A DNA stretch of 64,000 nucleotides, from the NCBI GenBank assembly GCA_030581615.1, contig JAKTTT010000001.1, positions 186,001 through 250,000 on the forward strand, written 5' to 3'. Positions within the stretch are counted from its first letter, which is position 1; every line of letters begins with the position of its first letter. Source of the stretch: Alloascoidea africana (Eukaryota > Ascomycota > Alloascoideomycetes > Alloascoideales > Alloascoideaceae). The notes beneath the pieces are model-generated. The model was not told where the DNA came from. It did no database searches and saw only the letters and a list, made by a program, of their open reading frames with translations. Both the position numbers and the translations under genes were made by a program. Of the stretch, positions 52,972 to 61,928 are shown in pieces.

Positions 52972-53072
52972 AAAGTACTAGGCTTTGTAGGTTACTCAAA
53001 AAGGAAAGGGAAGGATTTAAACACACATTAATGGGGGCCATTTCTCTTTCACCCTTACTCAATTAGTTTCTT

Positions 53073-54537
53073 TTAATCATGAAGAACTATCAATTTTAGT
53101 TTTTCTAATGCATGTTTTGCATCTATTCGAAAATCATGATCCCAAGTAAGCATTTTTCGAACCAATGTTAATCTATTTGGATCCAACCAAAGGTCCAAAT
53201 ATGATTTCAATTGAGAGTTGTTGTTGTTGTTATAATTTTGTAAATTTGACATTTTGATCTCTTCTTCTAGCTTTTCATTGTAATTCCATTCTTCAAGTAA
53301 ATAATTTCCAATATCCAGATGAATTTGTAAAGAGGAAAAAACTCGATATTGATCGTTTCTGGTTATGGTAGAGTTGTTATTTGGAAATGGGAATCCCAGA
53401 ATCTGAACAATTCGATCCCAAAGTGAAAAAGATTCATCAAATGAACACCTTACACGTTCATCGTCCTCATCAATTCGGAACAAAGGTCTCATTCGAATCA
53501 ATTCGGCCCATACACAACCCACACTCCAAATATCAATTTTGGTACCATATGGAGGAGGATCAAACAATTCGGATGGGGTTTTGGATTCGCAGTATAGTAT
53601 GATTTCCGGTGCTCGATAACAAGGTGTAACTATATGGTTTGTCAATTGTGATTTGTCATGAGGTGGTAAATATCTAGAAGAACCAAAATCTCCGATTTTG
53701 ATTTCAAAATGCCGGTTACTTTTGGATATCGGATTCAAGTTCAAGTTGTAAAAAATATTTGTCAAATTGAGATCACTGATTTGGGTTAGTGATTTTATCG
53801 AAACATGAATTGTGAATTGTTGGAAAACCCACCGATGTATCAAATTGTGCTGATGTATAAAAGCAACACCTTCAAGTATTTGAATCATGATATGATCAAC
53901 TAGTTTCATATGTCAGTATTTTTTACTGTACCAATTCTCTTGTTGACAATGCCCGACCCGATGGACATACCTTCGTTTGGAGTAGGAGGATTTGTCTCAG
54001 GATCCAACAGTTCAAACAATGTGCCTTCCATTTGTGGCATGACGATAAGAGCACCGTAGAGTTCCCAAAATTCCACATCCATTGAGAGTTTGGATTTTAT
54101 TTTTCTGGCTGCTTCTGGATCCAAATCATCTATCCATTTTGTCTCTAGAATAGAATCTGGAAGTTGAAGTTGAGAAAGGGAGAGTTTTTGCAAAATTGAT
54201 ATTTCACGAGACATGTATTTTTGAATTGGATATACATTTGCACTTGGTTTCATCAATATTGTGATTTGTTTAACTGCGTATACATTTTGGAGATTTTGAG
54301 ATTTTACTTTGCTTTCTAACCGTTTAGTCAAGATTGTAAGCACCAGCTCGTGGTTTTGATCTACTTACAACACAGTTCCCATTGCTGGTGAAAAAAGGGG
54401 TTAGAATATGACCCAAAAGAACTAATGAGGGAGTACATACATCCCGTGCCGATTATTTCAACCTGTTTGAAATGCGAGGATGACCCCCAAAACTCTTGGA
54501 GTTCAAGTACAATACAGTCATCATCTGAAGAAGGCAT
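53073..54537 (-). CDS. CDK-like (CMGC) protein kinase, five exons
   Basis: A Ser/Thr kinase assembled from exons 54537-54441, 54384-54369, 54311-53971, 53899-53833 and 53775-53073 (407 aa). Splicing rebuilds the kinase fold: glycine loop IGTGSMGTVF, VYAVKQI (VAIK Lys), QMEGTLFELLD, IQILEGVAFIHQHNLIHRDLNLTN, GDFGSSRY, the CDK-like T-loop NHIVTPCYRAPEI, and KIDIWSVGCVWAELI. The catalytic loop has Asn where HRDxK normally has Lys. A long insert (about residues 85-125) sits between the Lys and the hinge. The TPCYRAPE segment suggests a CDK or a divergent CDK-activating kinase (Csk1/Cak1 type); the exact orthologue is uncertain. It begins next to a deubiquitinase gene, and its 3' end abuts the transposon-like element. 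The exon 3 acceptor (AAAG) is atypical. Confidence 0.82.
53776..53832 (-). other. Kinase intron 4
   Basis: 57 nt, GTGGGT donor at 53832, CACTAACC branch, ATCAG acceptor ending at 53776. Splicing restores HRD (LIHR|DLNL). Confidence 0.85.
53900..53970 (-). other. Kinase intron 3
   Basis: 71 nt, GTATGT donor at 53970, ATACTGACA branch-like motif, AACTAG acceptor ending at 53900. It joins PTPNE to VDHIMIQILEG in phase. Confidence 0.8.
54312..54368 (-). other. Kinase intron 2 (atypical acceptor)
   Basis: 57 nt, GTAAGT donor at 54368, TTGACTAAACG branch. The first AG after the branch (GTTAG) breaks the frame; the next one, GAAAG at 54312, restores GTVF-KVKSQ and is used in the model. Confidence 0.6.
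54385..54440 (-). other. Kinase intron 1
   Basis: 56 nt, GTATGT donor at 54440, TTCTAACCCC branch, TTCACCAG acceptor ending at 54385. It leads into a 16-nt exon that completes the glycine-rich loop. Confidence 0.8.
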
Positions 54538-54810
54538 TGCGTATTTCAATATCAAGATTAGGGGGGTTTGGTGTTACTGGATGGGTTGTGGGAGTATTAT
54601 GGATCCAGATATGGTACAGTTAGGCGCAACCTAGCTAGAATGAAGATGCAAATATATGACAGTATTACTCTGTTATAAAATTAAAATGAAAGAAATGCAA
54701 ATACCGAATAACAAGAAAATGTCAAGCCAACAAGTCTAATGCAAACCGATGAAAAGTACATAAAAGGAAAAGAAAAAAAAAGGACCAAATGGAGATGCAA
54801 GAAAGAAGCT

Positions 54811-56232
54811 TCAAAGTTTTATCCGTTCGTAGAAGAGAAGGTAGCAATAGGAGGTTGAGACTTCACCATAGGATAGTTCATCCGCCAGGAAGGAGGTTTT
54901 CGCCTCTATTGTTAAATGTTCATCGTCGCAGTAGCACCATGCGAGTTTTGGAGGTTCATTGGGTCTCGTACGTAGTCTTTTTTTCACGAGAGCCGTGTAA
55001 TGGCCGTTTTCCAGATCGCCCTTGTGGTCTGCGGCAGCAAACAGCGAGTAGAGGATTCGCGGAGGATTATGATCAGCCGCGTACTCGGAGAGATCGAGGA
55101 CCACGGGGTAGGAGACTCTCGTGTTGATTTTGCCCGAGTAAGGGCCCATCGCCGCGAACCGGGCCAGGTGGATGACGAGCACGTCCGGGAAGATGGAGAT
55201 TCGCAGGGTCTTGAGCGAGCACTTTGGTGAGCCCTGGGGAATTCCCTGGGGAATTCCCTGGGGAATTCCCTGGGCGTCTGATGGACTTGCCATTGGCATC
55301 GGAGCCGTTTTCTGGGGCTCGCGCTTGAACATGTTCTTGAGCTTCTGTCTTTTCGTGGACCTGGCACTGGCACCGGCACCAGCACCAGCACCAAGAGGAC
55401 TGGGACTGGGACTGGAACTGGGACTGGATGGAGCTTCACGGGCAGCACACCGCGGACACCGCCAGGCATCGTCGCCACGAAGCACCTCGCGCGAGCAGAA
55501 TCGGCGCAGACAGCGGTCCAGCGACGCCTCGGCCTGGAGCTGGGCCTGGAGCACCGGCACCGGCAGCGACAGCGTCGTGAAGGTGCTAAACGAGTTGGAC
55601 TGGAGCCCGCACTCGCCGCAGGCCAGCGTGCTCTGGAGCTGGCCCTCGAAGAAGAAGCTGACCGCGGAGCCCTCGAGCTCGACGTGCCGGCGCCAGGCGG
55701 CCATGCTCTGGCTCTCGCCCAGGCTCTGGCGCTGGTCGAAGCGGAACAGGCGCGAGACCTCGAGCCGACTGCTCAGCTCCGAGTGCAGTCGCAGCAGCAC
55801 GAAGGACAGAAACTCGTGGGCGTCCTGCTGGCGTCGCCCAATGTCCAGCTGGGGGTTCATCCGGTGCAGGTTTGCGAGAAACCGCGACGGCCGGATCGTC
55901 GACGGCGAGCGGCCGCGGAACATCACGGCGAGCAGGTCTGCCAGCTCGGCGGCCAGCGACGGTGACGGCGACGGCGATGGCGACGGCGACGGGGCCAGAA
56001 ATCGCTGGTAGAGCCCGTCGACCAGGAACTGGCTGAAGGGCTTGGAGCCCGCCAGGCACTGGACGACCGTGTTGATGTAGCACGAGTTGCCCACGTTCTC
56101 CAGGCCGGTCACCGCTTCAAAGTCCGCAGGCAGAGCGGGCTGCGGCCGTGGCAGCGGTCGAGGCCGCGACTGTGGCAGCGATCGGGGCGGCGATCGAGGC
56201 AGCGGCGGAGGATTCTGGGCATACGGTCTCAT
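54811..56232 (-). CDS. Ubiquitin-specific protease (USP/UBP, peptidase C19)
   Basis: A 473-aa deubiquitinating cysteine protease. The Cys box is TGLENVGNSCYINTVVQCL (nucleophile Cys51) and the QQDAHEF block is at 135-141. A zinc ribbon of two CxxC pairs lies at Cys205/208 and Cys259/262. The His box is ENGHYTALV (His411), and WCYCDDEH holds the third catalytic acid. A Pro/Arg-rich N-terminus, Ser-Pro repeats (80-92), a linker of Ser-Pro and Gly-Ala repeats, and a GIPQ tandem repeat (near 330) are low-complexity insertions. CTG codons fall on conserved leucines, supporting the standard code. The gene diverges from the RING gene across a 131-bp promoter. Its small size suggests a minor UBP; the orthologue is not assigned. 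Confidence 0.93.
   Translation of the reverse strand: MRPYAQNPPPLPRSPPRSLPQSRPRPLPRPQPALPADFEAVTGLENVGNSCYINTVVQCLAGSKPFSQFLVDGLYQRFLAPSPSPSPSPSPSLAAELADLLAVMFRGRSPSTIRPSRFLANLHRMNPQLDIGRRQQDAHEFLSFVLLRLHSELSSRLEVSRLFRFDQRQSLGESQSMAAWRRHVELEGSAVSFFFEGQLQSTLACGECGLQSNSFSTFTTLSLPVPVLQAQLQAEASLDRCLRRFCSREVLRGDDAWRCPRCAAREAPSSPSSSPSPSPLGAGAGAGASARSTKRQKLKNMFKREPQKTAPMPMASPSDAQGIPQGIPQGIPQGSPKCSLKTLRISIFPDVLVIHLARFAAMGPYSGKINTRVSYPVVLDLSEYAADHNPPRILYSLFAAADHKGDLENGHYTALVKKRLRTRPNEPPKLAWCYCDDEHLTIEAKTSFLADELSYGEVSTSYCYLLFYERIKL
55228..55274. repeat. 12-bp tandem repeat inside the UBP gene
   Basis: Three to four perfect copies of GGGGAATTCCCT (each containing an EcoRI-type palindrome) encode Gly-Ile-Pro-Gln repeats in the UBP linker. 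Confidence 0.85.
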
Positions 56233-56363
56233 TGTGGAGGGAGACTCTGGAGCAGCAGCAGCTGGGACTGGAGGTTGGGTTGATCACCACAGGTCTCTCC
56301 TTGCCTCTGCCCATCTCCCTTTCCATCTCCCAGCCCTTTCCCAGCACGAGCACGAGTAGAGCC

Positions 56364-57122
56364 ATGACGGCTGCCAGTGCCCATCTCCAGAGCGAGAGCC
56401 AGAGCCAGAGCGAGAGCCAGAGCGAGAGCCCAGTGGAGCCCCCAGCGGGAAGCCCCCGACAGACCCTCCGTCTGCGGCTGGCCCGTGTGCGCTCGTGTCT
56501 GGCTCGCCACGCCCGGCTCAGACCACTGCCTCTGGCCCCCCAGGATCCAGCCCTCCTTGACACCTCCCGCCACTGCGACGGCAATCTCCAGAACGAGCCT
56601 CAGCGTGAGAGACAGAGACAGACACAGAGACAGAGAGAACAGACCAGCACCAGCAGCGTCAGCAGCAGCGTTGCTGGTGCTGGTGCTGGCAGAAGCCTGC
56701 GACGGCCGCGAACGAGCGAGCCTCTGAGGGAGCCTCCAAGAGAACCTCCAAGAGAACCTCTGAGCAGGTCCTCGCTGCCGTCGTTCATCAGCAGACTCAG
56801 GCTCGTCCCGCAGTCCCACGGCCACGACCGAGAGCAGCAGAGACACGGTGCGAGGCATCTGCGGCGACCGAGCACAAGAACGAGAACGAGAACGAGAACG
56901 ACAACGAGCACGACTCGCACCGGCACGAGAAGATGGTCCAGACACATTATCAGAGACAGAGGCACTGGCCCGCCGGAAGACTCGTCCAGCCGGTCCCAGT
57001 CCCAGACCGTGTACGCCGGGCCTGGCGGGATCAACTCGCTGCCCGAGCTCTTTCGAAACCACAGACCGGTCACTCCACGAGAGGTGGTGTCCTCAGCTCC
57101 AGCTCAAACACGCCAGGACTGG

Positions 57123-57157
<35 letters not shown>

Positions 57158-57665
57158 GATTGACACCGAGACTGTTCAGGCCGAAGGAGGCAGGAGTCTC
57201 GCTAGAAGCAGCAGCAGGAGTAGAAGCAGAACCAGAAGCATCGGAAATCGGAATCGGAATCGAAGCAGGGGCCGCAACAGAGACCTCGACCAAGACCTCG
57301 ACCAAGACCTTGACCAAGACCTTGACCCAGACCCAGACCTCGATCTCAACATTGATCTCGAGACCGCCCAAGGCGACCGGCTCCAGAGCAGAGCATCGAC
57401 AGAGCGAGAGCGAGAGCCCTCGCAGAACAGCTCTCTGGACGAGCAGATCGGCATGCTGGCCCGGCTGCTGTCCATCGCGGCCACCACGACCGCAAACACG
57501 CTCGTCCCCCAGTTCTCCCACTCCATGGGCAGGCGCATCGGCCGTGGCGGCTCTACCTCCACCGATGAGGAAACCTTTGACCGATTTTTGGAAGGTTTGG
57601 GCAACGGCTTGCTGACCACAGAGTTGGCAAACAGTGCCTCTGGGGCGCCAGCAAGGGCTACAAGA

Positions 57666-57703
<38 letters not shown>

Positions 57704-59114
57704 AGAAGAAACGGATAGCAATTCCAATTCCAATTCCAACTCCCACCAGAATGAACAGATACAGCCTGCTCCAGAACCCGATTTGACCCAACCAATGTCT
57801 TTTTTCAGAGCTTTTAGATTTCCAGCAGTGGGCGAAGATGGCTCCTCTAGACCCAACGACTCCTCCACTGCAAACGATCCGGAACGGCCCAACAATACAA
57901 ATGACCAGATGATTCCGGTAATAATCGTGGGTGTAAGATCCGTTGTCCCCGAGGAAGTGGAAATCGAAACAGATCGATCTTCCACTGTTTCTATATCTAC
58001 AGGCTCCAGTACCACCACTGCCAGCAGTATTGTGGAGGAAAATGCCAGCACTGTTGATAACCCCCATAGACCAGAATTTGAAGATCAAGATGAACGAGAT
58101 AATAACGAACGTGATCATTCACAGAGGAGCAGAATTAGACGGTTTGGAAACCGCAGTCGTAGCATATCCGGTACAAATCTGGGATCTGTTTTCTTTGGAA
58201 GACGGCGAAGTTCAACCACCACTGCAACTGCAACTGCATCAGCAGCATCTGCTGCAATTGCCACTTCTTCGGGTCGTTTCAGATCTTCGAGATCTATTAC
58301 CAGCACTGGACGTAACATGCAATCAGATGAGACTGACCTGGATGGACCTGTTCCAGGACCTGTTCCAGGACATCAACGGCCCCAACGAAATCGTCATCTC
58401 CATCATCATCACCATCATCCTCATCCTCCATTGCCACCTCATCGAACCCATAATCTACATTCCACGAGAAATGAAGGAACAAGGGGTAACGCCACTGGAT
58501 CTTTCCAATCCTGGGTCATTCTTGTTGTGGGGAATCGATATCCAAATAATCATCCGATTCTCACTGCTCCAAGTCTACTTAGTGAGAATCCTTCATACGA
58601 GGATTTACTAGCTTTACAAAACTTGCTTGGCACCGTCAAGTTACCAACGGCTGAAAAAGAAGATGTTGATAATGCGGGTGGGCTCGTTTTGATTAAAGTG
58701 AGATCAAGGGGTGAACAAATAGAACCTATGGATTCCAAAAATTTGAAAGAATCACAACAACAAGAAAAAGTCGATCAAAAAGAGAAGGACGAAACAACAA
58801 TGAGAACAATTTATGTTCAAAAAGGTGAACGATGTAACGTTTGTCTCTGTGATTTTGAAAATGATGAAATAGGTCGTCATTTACAAAATTGTAATCATCT
58901 TTTCCATAGAGAATGCGTTGATGAATGGTTGACAAATGGTCGAAATTCTTGTCCTTTATGTCGTGCAACAGGTGTTAATGTTTCGAAAAAAACTACAGAT
59001 ACAGACCAAGTCGCAACTGATGGTGAATCAGATACAATTGAAGCAAACAGAACAACAACAACAAATGATAATAATACAATTGCAAATGATGAGGAAATCG
59101 TAAATGAAAGCTGA
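56364..59114 (+). CDS. RING-H2 finger protein, probable E3 ubiquitin ligase
   Basis: A 916-aa protein, mostly disordered. Residues 1-330 are Arg/Gln/Ser-rich with repeats (SQSES, PREPLREP, DLDQ), followed by a poly-Gln run and acidic/Ser-rich stretches. Near residue 710 is a conserved-looking block SWVILVVGNRYPNNHPILTAPSLL ... NPSYEDLLALQNLLGT. This resembles the segment before the RING in a family of large fungal RING proteins. The RING itself (about 823-872) is C3H2C3: CNVC ... NCNHLFHREC ... CPLC. The C-terminal tail is Asn/Thr-rich. No membrane helix is evident. The start is the ATG at 56364; the frame stays open upstream into the UBP gene, but only as its shadow. San1-like quality-control ligases are a loose analogue. 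Confidence 0.85.
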
Positions 59115-60106
59115 TATACCTATAACATTACTCACATGTTTGTTCTTTCCTCTAATCGCGATTCCCAAGTTTTGTAATTTTCAATTTTCAATCATCATCA
59201 TCATCATCACTATTATTGTTCTCACCAAGTTGTGCCACATTCATGTATTGCTTCACCTATGGATTGTTTTATTTTCTTCTTCCTAAGCTTGTCATATAAA
59301 TTTCCCCCTCATCGTGCTTGCCACTTTTTTTGCTTTTTTTTTTTATCGGTTGTTTTTATATGTTTTCGAAATCCATCTTTCTTTTTTTTACTCGTTTTGT
59401 TGAGTTTTTCCTTTTATATTATCCTCCTCATGATTTCTTTAAAGCATAATCATTCATCATCTTTCTTTCTTTACTTGTCTGCTTTGTTTGTTTTGCAAAT
59501 ACCACTTACACATCCCTTTATTTTCTTAGTTTCTTTCTTTCTTTCTTTTTTTTTTTCTTTGATATAGTATGTCATGGATGGCTAGTTGACCCAGAGATAT
59601 ATGATTTTCCTTTTTGTCTGACACTTGAGGCATTTAGATTCTAGTTTTTTTTTCTTTTCAATAATGGAAATCTGTTCCTTGAGTTTGTGTTTTACAAATA
59701 GTTTTAGTAAACAAAAGAATAAAAAATTATTTGGATAGAAATTGCTTGCTTAAAATGTTTTCCTTTCTCATTTTGGCATAACAATTCAAAATCCAAATGA
59801 TTTCAGTCTCCTACTCCACAAAAAGAATAAAACTTGTCGTAGAACTAAAATTTGAAATGCTTTAAAAGATTGACGCTAACAAAGCCATCATTTGAATCAA
59901 CAATACTTGTATCCCAATTGACAGAAAAGTCAAAGTAATCTTCTATCTGTTTCTGGAACTTGGTCTTTGGTTAATGTGATCACAGAGAACTGCTTAATCC
60001 TACCAATTTATACATACTTTTCCAAAAAGTTGTTTCATTTACTCACCATGCAATACAAACCCACATTTGCTATTAAAACATTTTGCAAGTCTACATATCA
60101 TGATAA
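59115..60106. other. Convergent intergenic region between the RING gene and LTV1
   Basis: About 1 kb, T-rich with TTTC and ATC repeats, holding both 3' flanks. No gene or structured RNA was recognised. Confidence 0.7.
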
Positions 60107-61534
60107 TTAAAACCGTATTTGAGTCCCCGAGGAAATCTTTACACTCCCATTCTTCTTCTTCCCAATCATTGCAGATGGTTTAACACTAAAATCCACATTT
60201 TTTCTCTTTGATTTTTTAATCATTTTCTTACCCTCAATTTCATTATCTGCCAGAAATTCATCCATTATAGATTCAAAATCAGCACGCTCCGCTGACATGT
60301 CAAATTCAGGAAGCCTATCTTCTTCAGGTTTGATGTTCAGATTCGCGTATTTTGATTCAAGCACCTCGAATCGGTCATCGAGTACTTGTAAATGTTCACT
60401 ACGTGTAAGAATCGAACTGGACATTGAATATCCAGAAAGATCCGTTTTAGCGCCAAGCCTCTTTCGTTGCTTTGAATTTCGCCTGCCTCCTGTTGATCGC
60501 GAAGTGGCTGATGTCCTGGTTGTCATTGCCGATTGTAATGATCCTAACTCGTCTTTTGCCTCCTCATCTTCAAAATCATCATCAGATGCATAACCTGCTA
60601 AAGGTTTCCCCAGTCGAGCTTTCCGATCTTGATCCTCTTTAAAAGCACGGAAATGTGCTTCCCATTCTTCCTCACCTTCTCTAACCTCTACTTCAACCTC
60701 TCGATGTTCATCTGAATAGTTGTCGTAATCTTCATAATCATACTCGCCATACTCTTCTTCATCTTCATCTATTTCTCCACCTTCCAGTAATTTTGCAAAA
60801 TCTGCCTCATCTTCATCGTCATCATCATGCTCGGGGATTGAGCCTTTCACTTCCTTCTTCCTCACCTCTTTCATATATGCTGGGTCTTCAAGTGCAATTA
60901 ACACTTCTCTAAGATCAGGGTCCATATCTGGTTTGAAACCTGAAATCTCAGGTGGGACCTCAACAGCTTCAGCAAACCGTACTTTTCGAACACTTGTTGA
61001 TGGTAAAATGTCACTTGGTAATGCCGGTTTTTTAAATTCAAGAACATCATCTTTATTTCTCTTTTCGGAATCTCCATTTATAGATGAACTGGAATCATTT
61101 TGTTTCTGTTTCTGTTTCTGACCCTTTCGTGATATATATATTGCACCTTCATTCTCACCAATCACTTTTAAATGTTGCATATAATCGTACTTTGTATCAT
61201 CAAAGAAAATACCATAATTCGAAGCTTCGCCAATGTTTGACCGTTCAGTTTCTGCTTGTTGTTGTTGTTTCTCTAAAATTGTGTCTTTTTCAACCTCTTG
61301 GTTATGTTCATGTTCATGTTCCGAATCATCTGTAAATTCAATCTCGTTTTCTTCTTCCTCAAATTCATCCAGTGGAAGAGCACTAACATCGCCATTTTTT
61401 CTAGGTCCTGAAACCTCTACGAGAACATGTCTTGGAGCATCACTATCGTGATATAGAGGATCATCATGTCCTCTGTGAACAAGAACATATGTCGTTGCCT
61501 TTTTCTTGTCGATCCACTTCTTTGTCCTTGCCAT
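60107..61534 (-). CDS. LTV1: LTV1, 40S ribosomal subunit assembly factor
   Basis: A 475-aa homologue of Ltv1, a pre-40S factor that binds near the beak with Enp1 and Rps3 and is phosphorylated for release. The N-terminal signature is clear: KKWIDKKKATTYVLVHRGHDDPLYHDSDAPRHVL. Further blocks are NYGIFFDDTKYDYMQHLK, LREVLIALEDPAYM, acidic runs with DDEDEAD and YGEYDYEDY, and LAGYASDDDFEDEE. The helical end is YSMSSSILTRSEHLQVLDDRFEVLESKYA, with a basic tail. Yeast Ltv1 is 463 aa. It is divergent from BFR2 with a mirrored promoter. The ATG is at 61534. Confidence 0.95.
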   Translation of the reverse strand: MARTKKWIDKKKATTYVLVHRGHDDPLYHDSDAPRHVLVEVSGPRKNGDVSALPLDEFEEEENEIEFTDDSEHEHEHNQEVEKDTILEKQQQQAETERSNIGEASNYGIFFDDTKYDYMQHLKVIGENEGAIYISRKGQKQKQKQNDSSSSINGDSEKRNKDDVLEFKKPALPSDILPSTSVRKVRFAEAVEVPPEISGFKPDMDPDLREVLIALEDPAYMKEVRKKEVKGSIPEHDDDDEDEADFAKLLEGGEIDEDEEEYGEYDYEDYDNYSDEHREVEVEVREGEEEWEAHFRAFKEDQDRKARLGKPLAGYASDDDFEDEEAKDELGSLQSAMTTRTSATSRSTGGRRNSKQRKRLGAKTDLSGYSMSSSILTRSEHLQVLDDRFEVLESKYANLNIKPEEDRLPEFDMSAERADFESIMDEFLADNEIEGKKMIKKSKRKNVDFSVKPSAMIGKKKNGSVKISSGTQIRF

Positions 61535-61553
61535 TCTTCTTTTTGTGTAGGCT

Positions 61554-61637
61554 AATTGTAAAGTTCACAAAGTTTTTTTTTTTTGAAAAATTCAGAAACA
61601 GATGGATCGTTGTTACCCGGACTTACACGAAGAGAAA
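61554..61637 (-). repeat. Promoter inverted repeat, LTV1-side arm
   Basis: 84 bp starting 20 bp upstream of the LTV1 ATG. It matches the reverse complement of 61833-61921 except for about two substitutions and the length of the homopolymer. Confidence 0.92.
61613..61620. promoter_or_regulatory. Reb1-like site, LTV1 arm
   Basis: TTACCCGG, an exact Reb1-type core, 79 bp upstream of the LTV1 ATG. Confidence 0.5.
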
Positions 61638-61832
61638 ACACACTCAGGCACACACACCATCTTGAGCAAGCCTAAAATGCGCCTCATTGGAACAACTTTT
61701 GTACAATATATTCATCTAGTGTATATTCAAAAATAAATTGAAATATGAGACATTTGATCTAAAAAAAGTCTAATTAATTTCAGTTTTACAATTACCATCA
61801 GGGGTTAAATATCCCATATCATTCTAAAAGAG

Positions 61833-61921
61833 TTTCTCTTTGTGTAAGTCCGGGTAACAACGATCCATCTGTTTCTGAATTTTTCAAAAAAAAAAAAAAA
61901 AACTCTGTGAACTTTACAATT
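61833..61921 (+). repeat. Promoter inverted repeat, BFR2-side arm
   Basis: 89 bp ending 7 bp before the BFR2 ATG; the reverse complement of the LTV1-side arm. Its A run is longer (17 A against 12-13 in the other arm), as expected for homopolymer slippage since duplication. Confidence 0.92.
61850..61857. promoter_or_regulatory. Reb1-like site, BFR2 arm
   Basis: CCGGGTAA, the mirrored copy of the site in the LTV1 arm, 72 bp upstream of the BFR2 ATG. Confidence 0.5.
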
Positions 61922-61928
61922 CTAAACC

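Larger units (their letters stand above)
61535..61928. promoter_or_regulatory. Divergent LTV1/BFR2 promoter built as an inverted repeat
   Basis: The 394-bp region between the two ATGs contains two nearly identical arms in inverted orientation, 61554-61637 towards LTV1 and 61833-61921 towards BFR2, around a 195-bp AT-rich centre. Read towards its own gene, each arm has CCGGGTAA (Reb1-like), a GAATTTTTCA box (RRPE-like, typical of ribosome-biogenesis genes), a poly-A run of different length, and the 5' leader sequence AACTTTACAATT just before the ATG. Confidence 0.85.

Noticed and set aside
53906-53909. Frameshift pseudogene in the kinase
   Set aside because: A 71-nt intron with a GTATGT donor and a branch-like site explains the frame change and rebuilds conserved kinase sequence.
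55172-56011. 279-codon plus-strand frame opposite the UBP gene
   Set aside because: Shadow of a GC-rich gene with clear catalytic motifs on the minus strand.
57093-58118. Long minus-strand frames opposite the RING gene
   Set aside because: Shadow frames of repetitive coding DNA; the plus-strand frame carries the RING domain.
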